A DNA stretch of 64,000 nucleotides from Aliarcobacter butzleri (GCF_900187115.1 NZ_LT906455.1:1736001-1800000), one strand, 5' to 3'; counted from the first letter of the stretch, positions 36,488 to 50,628 are shown. A program made the numbers and translations. The notes: generated by a model not told the origin, from the letters alone.

Positions 36488-36572
36488 AAACTCACCTTTA
36501 AATATTTTATGTATCCTAGTATATCTAAAGTTTCCAAAAAATACAAACTAAACTATACTTATTTTGTAAATA

Positions 36573-36947
36573 TTATTTCAACTCAAATGAAGTTGAATAC
36601 TCTTTTTCATCATAAATTATTTTAAAATCCCACTTACCACTTTCTCTACCATCTAAATATCTGAAATCATAAGCTGAGCTATCTCCTGCTGGAATTAACA
36701 TCTCTCTAGTTCTTGAAATTTCGCCATTTGGATTAACCCAATTTATAACTATTTTTTGTTCATTTTGAGAATCTTTTATTACTTCAAATTTACATATAAT
36801 TGAATTTTCATCTTCTAAAATCAAACAATCAACATTTGGATTATAAGATTTTTGAATAGTATCTTCTATTTTTTTATTATTATCTGCTGAAGATTCAGCA
36901 AAAACTATAGTCATACACAATAAAAATGGTATTAAAAATTTAATCAT
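36573..36947 (-). CDS. Unknown small periplasmic protein
   Basis: 124 residues with a signal peptide (residues 1-17, ending VFA). The mature part has two Cys (VDCLILEDENSIICKF) that may form a disulfide, and a beta-rich fold ending YDEKEYSTSFELK, suggesting an Ig-like domain. No family recognised. It is a single gene between bpt and fur; its start and stop have clean gaps of 50 to 85 bases. Confidence 0.6.
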   Translation of the reverse strand: MIKFLIPFLLCMTIVFAESSADNNKKIEDTIQKSYNPNVDCLILEDENSIICKFEVIKDSQNEQKIVINWVNPNGEISRTREMLIPAGDSSAYDFRYLDGRESGKWDFKIIYDEKEYSTSFELK

Positions 36948-37021
36948 TTTTTTTCCTCATATTTTTTAGAATTCATATTATATAAAATTATTATAAAATT
37001 TACCAAAAATTATTTATAAAC

Positions 37022-37759
37022 TTAAAATTCTGCTTTTTCCCAAATAGGTATTTCCTCTAAACTAGGTCTATTTTTCAAAATTTCAAATGGAGAATATTTT
37101 TCTTTATATCCCATTGAAAAATGATCTTTTATCCAATAACCCAAATATATGTAAGGAATATTTAACTCCTTTGCTATTTTAATTTGAGCCAAAATAGAAA
37201 ACTTTCCTATTGAAAATTCTGAATAGTCATGGTCATAATAGCAATATATAGCAGAAATCGCTTCAGGTAAAATATCTACTAAAGCTACACCTATTAATTT
37301 ATCATCTCTCATATACAAAAATTCTTTTGCAAAATTTTCGCTTGATTCAACATATGACCTTACATAATCATCAACATCAATTGGAGAATATGGCCAATCT
37401 TTTTTATCATTCATAAATTTATGATATTTGTCATACAAACTTAAGTGTTCCATTGTAACTGATGGTGGTCTAATATATAATTTTGTATCTTTATTTTTTG
37501 AAATTACTCTTTTTTCTGATTTAGAAAATTTATAATTATTCACATCTATTCTCATAGAAACACACTTTGTACAACTTCTACATTCTGGTACAAAATGCAT
37601 TCTTCCAAATCTTCTCCAACCTCTTTCTAACATTGGTTGATATTTATCTATTGTGCAAGAATAAATATATTTATATCTAATATCTGACAATTTTTCATCA
37701 AAATAGGAACACTCCCTATTTTCTTCAAAAAGTTCAATATCTTGATTTAAAATTTGCAT
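37022..37759 (-). CDS. bpt: Aspartate/glutamate leucyltransferase (Bpt-type)
   Basis: 245 residues, full length for the family. Landmarks are CSYFDEKLSDIRY, a Cys pair near the start of CRSCTKCVSMRIDV, and the C-terminal YIYLGYWIKDHFSMGYKEKYSPFE. The enzyme adds Leu from Leu-tRNA to N-terminal Asp or Glu of proteins, marking them for ClpS/ClpAP (N-degron pathway). It starts three bases after the trpA stop, so the two form an operon. Confidence 0.92.
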   Translation of the reverse strand: MQILNQDIELFEENRECSYFDEKLSDIRYKYIYSCTIDKYQPMLERGWRRFGRMHFVPECRSCTKCVSMRIDVNNYKFSKSEKRVISKNKDTKLYIRPPSVTMEHLSLYDKYHKFMNDKKDWPYSPIDVDDYVRSYVESSENFAKEFLYMRDDKLIGVALVDILPEAISAIYCYYDHDYSEFSIGKFSILAQIKIAKELNIPYIYLGYWIKDHFSMGYKEKYSPFEILKNRPSLEEIPIWEKAEF

Positions 37760-37761
37760 AT

Positions 37762-38502
37762 TTATTCGTTAATTTTTTCTTTTATCTCTTTTGCAACAAG
37801 AGAAATTTTTTTAATTTTTTCACTATTTGATAAACTATCATCAATTAAATGTTTAACAAATGCACTTCCAACAATTACACCATCTACACCAACAGCTTTT
37901 TCTTTACAACTTTTTTCATCAACACCAAAGCCAATATATAAAGGTGTGTTTGTATATTTTCTAACATTATTTATAAGCAAAGACAAATCTTCTTTTTGCC
38001 CACTTCCTGTAATTCCAGTATATGCTACCATATAAATAAATTTTTTTGAGTTTTCTACTAAAAGTTTTACTCTATCTTCACTATCTGTTGGTGCAATAAA
38101 AGTAATATTTGCTTTTTCATATTTTTCAAATAATGGCTCAAATCTTTGAGCCATTTCATATGGTAAGTCTGGAATTATTGTTCCATTAACTCCATGTTCT
38201 TGTGCTTTTTTTAAAAAGTTTTCAACACCATAATGAAAGAAAGGATTCATATATCCCATCCATAAAGTATCAATATCGTGTCCAATTTTTGAAGATATTT
38301 CAAATAAATCTTTTAATTTAAAACCATTATTTAAAGCTTTTAAATTTGCTTTTTCAATAACTGGTCCATCAGCAACGGGATCTGAAAATGGAACTCCTAA
38401 TTCTAAAATATCAACTCCAGATTCTTTTAAAGCAAAGGCCAAATCAACTGTAAAACTATTATTTGGAAGAGATGCCGTAATATAACCTACTAATTTTTTC
38501 AA
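37762..38502 (-). CDS. trpA: Tryptophan synthase alpha chain
   Basis: 246 residues. The catalytic Glu is in DILELGVPFSDPVADGP, and the phosphate-binding GFGV and VDGVIVGSAFVKHL motifs are present; the catalytic Asp is in TIIPDLPYE. It splits indole-3-glycerol phosphate for the beta chain. trpB is not adjacent, so the trp genes are dispersed. bpt follows within three bases. Confidence 0.95.
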   Translation of the reverse strand: MKKLVGYITASLPNNSFTVDLAFALKESGVDILELGVPFSDPVADGPVIEKANLKALNNGFKLKDLFEISSKIGHDIDTLWMGYMNPFFHYGVENFLKKAQEHGVNGTIIPDLPYEMAQRFEPLFEKYEKANITFIAPTDSEDRVKLLVENSKKFIYMVAYTGITGSGQKEDLSLLINNVRKYTNTPLYIGFGVDEKSCKEKAVGVDGVIVGSAFVKHLIDDSLSNSEKIKKISLVAKEIKEKINE

Positions 38503-38555
38503 AATCTAAATCCTATATTTTTCTTCTATTTTATCTAAAATCTTCTTTTAAACCA

Positions 38556-39953
38556 TCAATTATTTTTTTTTATATTTTTTATTTTAATCATTATCAGACT
38601 AAAAATTCTTCTAATATTTACAAAAAATCTTGTTGTATATGTCATCTCAGCATTTTCAATTTCATCACCTAATTTTATATTAATTGCTTCTGATTTTTTC
38701 ATTGATAAAACTTGTGAAGGAAATACACTTCTATGTCCTGTCATTAAAAATGCTATTATTATTGAAATAGCCGCATAATGTCCTACATTCATTCCAAAAA
38801 GTTCAACTGACATAATCATAGCTGCAATTGGTGCACTTGTTGCACCTGCCAAAACACTTACAAATCCAAGTGCTGCAAATAAAGGTATATATCCATCAAC
38901 TAAATAACCAAACAAATTTCCACTTGTTGCACCAACATAAAAAATTGGAGTTATTACTCCTCCACTTCCACCAAAAGCTAAAGTTAATGAAGTAAAAATT
39001 GTTTTTAAGATAAAAGTGTACCAAGGAACACTTTCATTTATGACACCATTTGTAGATAAAGAATCTTTTATTGTTTGAAATCCTATACCTAAATAATGTT
39101 CTCCAACAAAAATTGTTAATAAAACTAAGATTATTCCTCCGACAAAAGCTTTTAACAAATAATTTAGTTTTATTGCACTTATGTATTTATGTGTGACACT
39201 TAACATTGTAATTATAAAATCTGCAACTAAACCAAAAAATATTCCTCCAATAATTACTTTAGAGATTAATATATAATTAAAATCAAAGTTTGTATAAAAA
39301 GCAATATTGAAATATGTATAATTGATTCCTAATAATTTTGCAACAAAAAATGCTGAAAAACCAGAAACAATAGATGGAAGCAAAATATCATACATTAAAA
39401 CTCCAACTGTCAATATCTCTATTCCAAAAATTGCCCCAGCAAGTGGAGTTCCAAAAACAGACGCAAATCCAGCACTTATTCCACAAATTACAATTTTTTT
39501 TCTATCTCTATTTGAAAATCTTAATTTCATAGCTAAAAAAGAAGCTAAACTTGCTCCAATTTGTGCACTAGGACCTTCTTTTCCAACAGAACCACCTGAA
39601 AAAATAGTAAGTACTGTTGCAAAAAGTTTTACAGGAACTACGCTAAAGTTTATTCTTCCTGAATTTTTATGTATTGCTTCTATTACTTTTTCTGTGCCAT
39701 GACCTTGAGCGCTTGGAGCAAATTTTTTTACAATAAAAACTGTTATAACTAAAGCAAAAGGCAAAGTATAATAGTAGTCAAAAGGAAGTACTGATCTAGA
39801 ATTTTCACAATAAGTTAAAAGTTTTAAAAATAGTGAGACAACGACACCAACCAGTGCACCAATTAAAGATGATAAGAATATCCATTTCGTGATACTTGCG
39901 AACATTATTGTTTGTTCTGCTAAATGTTTTTGAATATTTGATTCATTATTCAT
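38556..39953 (-). CDS. ClC-type chloride channel / Cl-/H+ antiporter
   Basis: 465 residues with many helices. The chloride-selectivity motifs are present: GKEGPSAQIGAS (the Glu matches the gating Glu148 of E. coli ClcA), GSGGVITPIFYVG, and a GIEILTV segment near the internal glutamate position. The gating Glu suggests coupled Cl-/H+ exchange. No CBS domains follow; the C-terminus is a short basic tail. It is divergent from panB with a 170-base gap. Roles include acid resistance. Confidence 0.9.
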   Translation of the reverse strand: MNNESNIQKHLAEQTIMFASITKWIFLSSLIGALVGVVVSLFLKLLTYCENSRSVLPFDYYYTLPFALVITVFIVKKFAPSAQGHGTEKVIEAIHKNSGRINFSVVPVKLFATVLTIFSGGSVGKEGPSAQIGASLASFLAMKLRFSNRDRKKIVICGISAGFASVFGTPLAGAIFGIEILTVGVLMYDILLPSIVSGFSAFFVAKLLGINYTYFNIAFYTNFDFNYILISKVIIGGIFFGLVADFIITMLSVTHKYISAIKLNYLLKAFVGGIILVLLTIFVGEHYLGIGFQTIKDSLSTNGVINESVPWYTFILKTIFTSLTLAFGGSGGVITPIFYVGATSGNLFGYLVDGYIPLFAALGFVSVLAGATSAPIAAMIMSVELFGMNVGHYAAISIIIAFLMTGHRSVFPSQVLSMKKSEAINIKLGDEIENAEMTYTTRFFVNIRRIFSLIMIKIKNIKKNN

Positions 39954-40125
39954 AAGAAATACTTTTAAGTTAATTTAATTTGATATGTTTCATTCTAACA
40001 GAAGAGTTATTTACAATTTCTTTAAATTCTTCTATTTATTTTAAAATTTTTAAATTTAATTTAAAAAAGTTTGTTTTAGATATAATCTTCTTAAACTACT
40101 AATTTTATATATAGGGAAAATTGAA

Positions 40126-40935
40126 ATGAGCATAATAAAAAATAATTTTGAAAAAATGAATATTACTAAAATAAAAAATTCTAAAAATAACAAAAAACTT
40201 ACAGTAATAACTGCTTATGATGCACTTTTCGCAAAACTTTTTGAAGAAATTGCAGATATGATACTTGTAGGTGATAGTTTAAATATGAGTTTTGCAGGTC
40301 GTCCAGATACTCTTTCAGCAACATTAGAACAAATGATTTATCACACAAATGCTGTTTGTAATGGAGCAAAAAATGCTTTTGTCATAATAGATATGCCTTT
40401 TGGAACTTATATAAATAAAGATGAAGCATTAAAAAATTGCGTTGAAGTTTATAGACAAACAAATGCAAATGCAGTAAAAATTGAAGGTGGAGAAGATAAA
40501 GCAGATATTATAAAACATCTAACATCAAATGCAGTTGCTGTTATGGGACATATTGGTCTTATGCCTCAATATGTAAGAAGTGAAGGTGGTTACAAAGTAA
40601 GAGGAAAAACAAAAGAAGACGAAGAACAACTAATTCGCGATGCTATTGCAGTTGAAAAAGCTGGTGCTTTTAGTATAGTTGTTGAAGGTGTAAAAAGTGA
40701 TGTTGCAAAAAAAATAACACAAGCTGTAAATATACCAATAATTGGTATTGGGGCTGGTGTAGATACTGATGGTCAAGTTTTAGTTTGGTCTGATATGTTA
40801 GGTTTCTTTGAAGAGTTTAAGCCAAAGTTCGTAAGACACTATTTAGATGGTGCAGAACTTGTAAAAGAAGCTGTAAATCAATATAGAAATGATGTTCAAG
40901 ATAAATCATTTCCATCAAAAGAAGAAGAGTATTAA
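40126..40935 (+). CDS. panB: 3-methyl-2-oxobutanoate hydroxymethyltransferase
   Basis: 269 residues. The N-terminal TAYDALFAKLFEE, metal ligands in VGDSLNMSFAGRPDT and DMPFGTY, then GHIGLMPQY and the VEGV and IGIGAG motifs match PanB. It makes ketopantoate in pantothenate and coenzyme A synthesis. It is followed by ruvB three bases later, an operon without metabolic logic. panC and panD are not nearby. Confidence 0.95.
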   Translation: MSIIKNNFEKMNITKIKNSKNNKKLTVITAYDALFAKLFEEIADMILVGDSLNMSFAGRPDTLSATLEQMIYHTNAVCNGAKNAFVIIDMPFGTYINKDEALKNCVEVYRQTNANAVKIEGGEDKADIIKHLTSNAVAVMGHIGLMPQYVRSEGGYKVRGKTKEDEEQLIRDAIAVEKAGAFSIVVEGVKSDVAKKITQAVNIPIIGIGAGVDTDGQVLVWSDMLGFFEEFKPKFVRHYLDGAELVKEAVNQYRNDVQDKSFPSKEEEY

Positions 40936-40938
40936 TTT

Positions 40939-41976
40939 ATGCAAAGATTAGTTGAAGTTGAATCAGTATCTTTTGAAGAAGATAACAATGAAATAAGTTT
41001 AAGACCTTCAAACTGGGATGATTATATAGGACAAGAAAAAATCAAAAAAAATTTAAGAGTTTTTATTGATGCTTCTAAAAAAAGAAAAGAAGCATTAGAT
41101 CATATTTTATTTTATGGACCTCCAGGATTGGGAAAAACTACTTTGTCTTATTTAATTTCAAATGAAATGAATACGAATATAAAAGTAACTGCTGGTCCTA
41201 TGATAGAGAAAAGTGGAGATTTAGCAGCAATTTTAACAAATCTTGAAGAAGGTGATATTTTATTTATTGATGAGATTCACAGACTTTCACCTGCTGTTGA
41301 AGAGATACTTTATCCTGCTATGGAAGATTATAGATTAGACATTATTATTGGCTCAGGACCAGCTGCACAAACAGTAAAAATTGATTTACCAAGATTTACT
41401 TTAATTGGCGCAACAACAAGAGCTGGTATGTTATCAAATCCTTTAAGAGAAAGATTTGGTATGCACTTTAGAATGCAATTTTATACAGAAATTGAATTAG
41501 CAAAGATTATTCAAAAAGCTTCTCTTAAACTTGGAAAAAATTGTGAAGATGATGCTTCTTTAGAAATTTCAAAAAGAAGTAGAGGAACACCAAGGGTTGC
41601 ATTAAGATTACTTAGACGAGTAAGAGATTTTTCTGAAGTTGAAAACGAAAAATCAATTCATCTACAAAGATGTAAATATGCTTTGGATGAACTAGGAGTA
41701 AATGAAAGTGGTTTTGATGAAATGGATATAAACTTACTTGAACTACTTATTTCAAATAGAGGAAAACCTATGGGATTATCAACTATTGCAGCAGCTTTAA
41801 GTGAAGATGAAGGAACAATAGAAGATGCTATTGAGCCATATTTACTAGCAAATGGATATATAGAAAGAACTGCACGTGGAAGAGTTGCAAGTGTAAAAAC
41901 TTATGAAATGTTTAGACTATCTTATCCAACAAGTTTAAAACTTGAAGATGATTTAACACAAGGAAAATTATTTTGA
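40939..41976 (+). CDS. ruvB: Holliday junction branch migration helicase RuvB
   Basis: 345 residues. Starts with [18 protein letters not shown]; Walker A is [12 protein letters not shown], Walker [12 protein letters not shown], sensor [19 protein letters not shown], and the C-terminal winged helix contains [13 protein letters not shown]. It is a AAA+ motor that drives branch migration with RuvA. It overlaps the downstream PerM-like gene by four bases. Confidence 0.97.
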   Translation: MQRLVEVESVSFEEDNNEISLRPSNWDDYIGQEKIKKNLRVFIDASKKRKEALDHILFYGPPGLGKTTLSYLISNEMNTNIKVTAGPMIEKSGDLAAILTNLEEGDILFIDEIHRLSPAVEEILYPAMEDYRLDIIIGSGPAAQTVKIDLPRFTLIGATTRAGMLSNPLRERFGMHFRMQFYTEIELAKIIQKASLKLGKNCEDDASLEISKRSRGTPRVALRLLRRVRDFSEVENEKSIHLQRCKYALDELGVNESGFDEMDINLLELLISNRGKPMGLSTIAAALSEDEGTIEDAIEPYLLANGYIERTARGRVASVKTYEMFRLSYPTSLKLEDDLTQGKLF

Positions 41977-43019
41977 AAGCCTCATATTTTTTAGTTTCAA
42001 TAGCTATACTTTTACTTTTTTTTATGGTTGAACTTTTCAATCCATTTTTAAAAGCAATTTTTGTATCAGTTTTATTGACAATTGCTACAAGCTCACTAAC
42101 ATTACATTTAGAACATAAATTGAAAAAAAGAATAGTAGCAACATCTGTTATGACTATTGCTTTAGCTGCTCTGTTTTTTCTTCCAATTTTATATTGTATT
42201 TTATCTTTTGCAACTTTTTTCAATCAAGTTGATCAGCAAGTTTTAGTAAAGAATTTAGATGAAATAAAACTTTTAGTTCATAATTTATCGATGGATTTTA
42301 CATTTTTAAATGACTTTTTAAATAACATTACTTCTAAAATTGATGTTGGGAAAACTGTTCAAGATATAGTGTCAATAAGTGCAAACCTTGGAAAAAATTC
42401 TGTAAAATTTATGTTTGATATCATACTTATTTTAGTATTTTTCTTCTTTTTTACTCTTTATACTACACAAATTGCAACTTTTATAAGAGACCTTTTACCT
42501 ATAAAAAAAGAAGATTCAATAATATTATTTCATGAATCATCAAGTGTTATGACAGTTGTTCTTTATTCAACTTTAGTTACTGCTATTTTTGAAGGATTTT
42601 TATTTGGATTTTTCTTAACATTTTTTGGTTATGATGGACTACTTTTTGGAGTTTTATATGGTTTTGCATCTTTAATTCCAGTAGTTGGAGGAGTAATAAT
42701 GTGGCTTCCAATTGCAATATATGAAGCTTCAATAAACTCTTTTACTAATGCTTTAATAATTGCTATTTACTCTATTGTTGTAATTTCAATTATTGCAGAT
42801 ACTTTTATAAAACCTATGATTATCAACTACATAAACAAGAAGATTATAAAAACTCCTACAAATGTAAATGCACTTCTAATATTTTTCTCAATAGTAGCAG
42901 GACTTTCAACTTTTGGCTTTTGGGGAATGATTATTGGACCAGCAATGGTAAGTTTATTTATTTCTATTATGAATCTATTAAAAAAATATTCTGATGATTT
43001 TAAAGAGAGTGAAGATTAA
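41973..43019 (+). CDS. AI-2E/PerM family transporter (second of two)
   Basis: 348 residues, about eight membrane helices, with the family region [21 protein letters not shown] and [17 protein letters not shown] near the C-terminus. It is a paralogue of 19654-20697 but quite divergent. Substrate unknown. Its start overlaps the ruvB stop by four bases, and its end overlaps the convergent FTR-rhodanese gene by four bases, so there is no room for a terminator between them. Confidence 0.85.
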   Translation: MKASYFLVSIAILLLFFMVELFNPFLKAIFVSVLLTIATSSLTLHLEHKLKKRIVATSVMTIALAALFFLPILYCILSFATFFNQVDQQVLVKNLDEIKLLVHNLSMDFTFLNDFLNNITSKIDVGKTVQDIVSISANLGKNSVKFMFDIILILVFFFFFTLYTTQIATFIRDLLPIKKEDSIILFHESSSVMTVVLYSTLVTAIFEGFLFGFFLTFFGYDGLLFGVLYGFASLIPVVGGVIMWLPIAIYEASINSFTNALIIAIYSIVVISIIADTFIKPMIINYINKKIIKTPTNVNALLIFFSIVAGLSTFGFWGMIIGPAMVSLFISIMNLLKKYSDDFKESED

Positions 43020-43750
43020 TTATCTCCACTTTCCTTTTCTCCTGTATAATATGAAATACCATAATCCAAGTTAGTTACACTTTTAAACCCTAAATTAAAC
43101 ATTATTCGTTGGCAATAAGCACTTCTACTTCCACTATGACAATAAACAACAACAGGAATATCTTTTTTATCTTCCAATTTATTAATTGCATGATAAAAAG
43201 ATGTTGTTGGTACTAAATAATCTGTTCCAACTATTCTTGCACTAACCCATTCCATCCATTCTCTAGTATCAACAAGATTAAATTCAATAATTCCTAACTT
43301 TCTAGCTTCTAATAGAGCCTCCAATTCTAAAGAATTAACTTCATCTTGTCCAAGTAATAGCTCACAGTCTTCTTTAGATAATATTTTTGAATTAGAAATT
43401 ATAACTTCTTCAAGATTATTCTCTTTTGCTATTTCTTTAGCTCTCTCTTTTGTACAAAAAATACCACAATGACATGAACCATTTAAAGGTATTTCTTTTG
43501 TTAAAGCTGGCATACAAGGACATAGTCTATTTTTTTCAGTTTCTGTCTCTTCTATTACCATAAAACAGGGACAATATCTCTTTCCATAAATTAAACTATT
43601 TCTTGTTAGCCCCATTTGTATTGATTCATTTACTTCTTTATCTGGATTATAAACCAATTCATATAACTTTAAAACACCATCTGTAAACTCTTTTGTTTTT
43701 TCTAACTCTTCTTTAAATTCATTGCTATTAATATCAATTTTTTTTATCAT
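43016..43750 (-). CDS. Fusion of ferredoxin-thioredoxin reductase catalytic-like domain and rhodanese
   Basis: 244 residues from ATG 43750 (MIKKIDINSNEF). The first half carries CPC (60-62), CPC (77-79) and CHC (93-95), the cysteine order of the FTR catalytic subunit, which holds a 4Fe-4S cluster and a redox disulfide. Spacings (14 and 13 residues) differ from the plant type (16 and 8). The second half is a rhodanese domain with the active CHSGSRS loop. It may pass electrons from ferredoxin or flavodoxin to a thiol or sulfur carrier. An upstream frame extension to 43888 adds a hydrophobic stretch without a ribosome site and crosses the promoter, so it was not used. Confidence 0.8.
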   Translation of the reverse strand: MIKKIDINSNEFKEELEKTKEFTDGVLKLYELVYNPDKEVNESIQMGLTRNSLIYGKRYCPCFMVIEETETEKNRLCPCMPALTKEIPLNGSCHCGIFCTKERAKEIAKENNLEEVIISNSKILSKEDCELLLGQDEVNSLELEALLEARKLGIIEFNLVDTREWMEWVSARIVGTDYLVPTTSFYHAINKLEDKKDIPVVVYCHSGSRSAYCQRIMFNLGFKSVTNLDYGISYYTGEKESGDN

Positions 43751-43787
43751 TTTATATTTAACCTTTATCATTTTTGTATAACTTTGT

Positions 43788-43793
43788 ATTATA
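43788..43793 (-). promoter_or_regulatory. Minus-10 box of the FTR-rhodanese gene
   Basis: TATAAT on the minus strand, 37 bases before ATG 43750. It excludes the longer N-terminal frame. Confidence 0.6.
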
Positions 43794-43871
43794 GTAAAAT
43801 AATTATAAATAAAGAAAAATAAATAAAGGGGTTGTAAATACAAAGAGAGTAAATAAAGGAAGGAAGTGCTA

Positions 43872-43923
43872 AAAAAAAGCCTCACCAAAGGTAGTAAGGA
43901 AGTACTAACTTAGGAAAGGCTTT
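43872..43923 (-). terminator. Terminator of the rRNA operon
   Basis: On the minus strand AAAGCCT pairs with AGGCTTT, with an inner TAGTA/TACTA helix, followed by a run of T. It lies 17 bases after 5S. Confidence 0.75.
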
Positions 43924-43939
43924 GAGAAAAAACTTAAAG

Positions 43940-44057
43940 AGCTGGCGATGACCTACGTTTCCACAAGGGGACCCTGCAGTATTATCGGCGATGAAGAGCT
44001 TGACTTCCAGGTTCGGAATGGAGCTGGGTATTTCCTCTTCTCTAGTACCACCAGCAA
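43940..44057 (-). rRNA. rrf: 5S ribosomal RNA
   Basis: About 118 bases. Ends pair (GCTGG with CCAGC), and the internal stretch CATTCCGAACCTGGAAGTCAAG is the conserved loop region of 5S. Last RNA of the operon. Ends estimated from the terminal helix. Confidence 0.93.
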
Positions 44058-44175
44058 GTTAAGTAATAAAAGCAAATAAAGAAGTAATTGATCTTATTAC
44101 TTAACTCGAAGATTAAGTGTGAATAAAAGATAATGTTAAAGTCTAAAAAATTTCAAACACATATTAAGTAAAAAT

Positions 44176-44201
44176 ACTTAATAAGATAGTAAACCAAAGA
44201 A
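44176..44201 (-). other. 23S processing stem, 3' half
   Basis: On the minus strand this 3' flank of 23S reads TTCTTTGGTTTACTATCTTATTAAGT and pairs with 47184-47208 in the 5' flank over about 24 base pairs with a small bulge. Such stems are RNase III substrates. Confidence 0.75.
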
Positions 44202-44207
44202 ATGTAT

Positions 44208-47121
<2,914 letters not shown>

Positions 47122-47506
47122 TAAATAACTCGAAAGAGTTATTTGCCTTTTAAAAGTAAATTAATACTTTTAGTTTGATAATATTCTTTGGCTACTATCT
47201 TATTAAGTACATTTTTCAATATATCTAATAATTTAGTTGTGTTCTATCTATGTTATATCTATTATTTTCATAATAAACATTTTTAAGATATGAAATTTTT
47301 TTTGTTTTAATTATTTAATATTTATAAAAAATCTCTTCTTTATATCTATTATTTAATCTTTACGAAAAAATTAAAGACTTTAACATTATGTTTTTAAATA
47401 TCATTAGAAACTTACTTTTTATAAGTTCTAATATAAATCTTATATATCTCTATATAAAACTTATATTAGAATTTATTCTTCTTCTATAGTTTATCTATTA
47501 ATAAGA
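47122..47506 (-). other. Internal transcribed spacer between tRNA-Ala and 23S
   Basis: 385 bases of very AT-rich DNA with no open frame of note. It holds the 5' half of the 23S processing stem (47184-47208). The rest shows only short AT palindromes. Confidence 0.7.
47184..47208 (-). other. 23S processing stem, 5' half
   Basis: The minus strand reads ACTTAATAAGATAGTAGCCA and then AAGAA, complementary to 44176-44201. It brings both ends of 23S together. Confidence 0.75.
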
Positions 47507-47582
47507 TGGTGGAGAATAGCGGGATCGAACCGCTGACCTCCTGCGTGCAAAGCAGGCGCTCTCCCAGCTGAGCTAATTCCCC
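47507..47582 (-). tRNA. tRNA-Ala (TGC)
   Basis: 76 bases with encoded CCA. Acceptor GGGGAAT pairs with ATTCTCC; anticodon loop CTTTGCACG gives TGC. Lies in the 16S-23S spacer, as usual. Confidence 0.97.
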
Positions 47583-47636
47583 AAAATCACCCAAAAAAAT
47601 ATTCATTCTTTTAGGACCCGATTCTAAGATTATTCA

Positions 47637-47714
47637 TGGTGGGCCTATCAGGACTTGAACCTGAGACCTCACGATTATCAGTCGAGCGCTCTAGCCAGCT
47701 GAGCTATAGGCCCC
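47637..47714 (-). tRNA. tRNA-Ile (GAT)
   Basis: 78 bases with encoded CCA. Acceptor GGGGCCT pairs with AGGCCCA's stem; anticodon loop CTGATAA gives GAT. First tRNA after 16S. Confidence 0.97.
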
Positions 47715-47785
47715 TTCACCTATTCATTTCTTATTAGTTCTAAATAATCTTTATAAACTAAATATGTAATCAATCTTTTTTTTTC

Positions 47786-47813
47786 ATACTTTAAGAAACA
47801 AATCTTAAAGTAT
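47786..47813 (-). repeat. Perfect 11-base-pair hairpin directly after 16S
   Basis: ATACTTTAAGA and TCTTAAAGTAT with a 6-base loop, eight bases from the 16S 3' end. On the transcribed strand it is followed by A rather than T, so it is not a terminator; a processing signal is likelier. Confidence 0.6.
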
Positions 47814-47820
47814 TTCTCTG

Positions 47821-49338
<1,518 letters not shown>

Positions 49339-49410
49339 TTTTTGATTAAATCTCTTTAATCTTTATGTAGTTTTGAAACTGACATATTTTATAATTACTT
49401 AAATTACAAA

Positions 49411-49440
49411 ATTATCACTCATGTTTTTTTGAATAGACAA
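49411..49440 (-). promoter_or_regulatory. Likely rRNA operon promoter
   Basis: On the minus strand TTGTCT (minus-35, 49435-49440), an 18-base spacer and GATAAT (minus-10, 49411-49416). Transcription would start near 49404, about 66 bases before 16S. Confidence 0.5.
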
Positions 49441-49553
49441 GAGTTTTACTTCTTGTTTTTTTTTCTCTTTGTTTGTTTGATTAACATATTTAGTTTACAA
49501 AGATTACTTCTTCTTAAACTTCTTCTTTTAAAGATCATATTTAAAATTTTAAG

Positions 49554-49628
49554 TGGCTCCGGCACCTGGGTTCGAACCAGGGACCAAATGATTAACAGTC
49601 ATCTACTCTACCGCTGAGCTATGCCGGA
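49554..49628 (-). tRNA. tRNA-Asn (GTT)
   Basis: 75 bases with encoded CCA. Acceptor TCCGGCA pairs with TGCCGGA; anticodon loop CTGTTAA gives GTT. It lies 215 bases upstream of 16S on the same strand, before the likely rRNA promoter. Confidence 0.96.
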
Positions 49629-49701
49629 ATCTTTTTTTAACTTATCATCTTAAATTGGACGGGAATTATAATACCTTTTTCTCTTTTTGTCAAGAGATTT
49701 T

Positions 49702-50628
49702 TTATATTTTTACTATTTTTTTATAAAATTTAATTCCTGCATTATCAACTAAGCCTATTTCTTCGTTTCTTATCAGTTCTTCTAAAAAAATTTTAGATTG
49801 GTTATCAAACATATTTTCTATATCTTCAATAGTTAAAGGCCGTCTATTTATCATAGAAAGTATCTCTTCTTTATTATATGAGATAATTTGTTTTGGTCTA
49901 TTTTTAAAAACTATATTTACACTTAATTCTTCAAATTTATTTGCAACTTTTTCTAAAAATTTATAACTAACAGGATTTACTTTATATGCAGGTGGTCTAT
50001 CAATAGTTCCAATATCAACTCTTTTAGGATTGATTTGTTTTACAGCATTAAACAATAACTCTATTTCTTCATCTTTATCATTTATATCTTTTATAAATAA
50101 AACTTCCAAAACAAAATCTTTTTTTGTTTTTTGCGAGAATTCAATCATAGAAGAAACGATTTTATCAATTTCTACACTCTTATTTTGTCTATCAAGTTTT
50201 TTAAAACACTTTTCACTTACACAATCTAAAGATAATTTAACAATATCTATTTTTAATAGAGCTTCAAAAATCTCTTTTTTATAAATAGTACTTCCATTTG
50301 ATAAAATTAAAGTTTTTGTTTCACCTTTTATTTTATTAATCTCATCAATTAATTCACTTAATTTAGGATATAAAGTTGGTTCACCATTGCATGTGATTGT
50401 AATTACATCAATTTTTGGATGATTTTTAAAACTTTCTTTGATTGCTTTTATAATTTCATCAACACTCGGAAATGTATCCATTTTATAAACAGTTTTAGCA
50501 CCTTCTAATTCACAATATAAACAATCAAAATTACACTGTTTTTTTGATGGTGATAAATCAATACCTAATGATATTCCAAATCTTCTTGAAGGTATTGGTC
50601 CAAAAATAATAGAATTTGAATATGACAA
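49702..50628 (-). CDS. Radical SAM protein
   Basis: 308 residues. The cluster motif CNFDCLYC binds a 4Fe-4S with SAM; ITITCNGEPTLYP and TLILSNGS are further radical SAM landmarks, and the start GPIPSRRFGISLGIDL is typical of a subgroup of unknown substrate. About 60 C-terminal residues form a separate helical winged-helix-like part (NRRPLTIEDIENMF). The start is TTG, with AAGGAT about ten bases before. It stands alone after the hemE terminator. Confidence 0.85.
   Translation of the reverse strand: MSYSNSIIFGPIPSRRFGISLGIDLSPSKKQCNFDCLYCELEGAKTVYKMDTFPSVDEIIKAIKESFKNHPKIDVITITCNGEPTLYPKLSELIDEINKIKGETKTLILSNGSTIYKKEIFEALLKIDIVKLSLDCVSEKCFKKLDRQNKSVEIDKIVSSMIEFSQKTKKDFVLEVLFIKDINDKDEEIELLFNAVKQINPKRVDIGTIDRPPAYKVNPVSYKFLEKVANKFEELSVNIVFKNRPKQIISYNKEEILSMINRRPLTIEDIENMFDNQSKIFLEELIRNEEIGLVDNAGIKFYKKIVKI

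Noticed and set aside
43751-43888. 46-residue N-terminal extension of the FTR-rhodanese protein
   Set aside because: Hydrophobic, no ribosome site, and it crosses a TATAAT promoter at 43788-43793.
49438-49468. Plus-strand hairpin ACAAGA/TCTTGT with a T-run as a terminator
   Set aside because: No plus-strand gene leads into it, and its left part overlaps the likely rRNA minus-35; left unassigned.
49429-49617. 62-codon frame overlapping tRNA-Asn
   Set aside because: Its end is the tRNA complement and its start is low-complexity Phe/Leu; no support.
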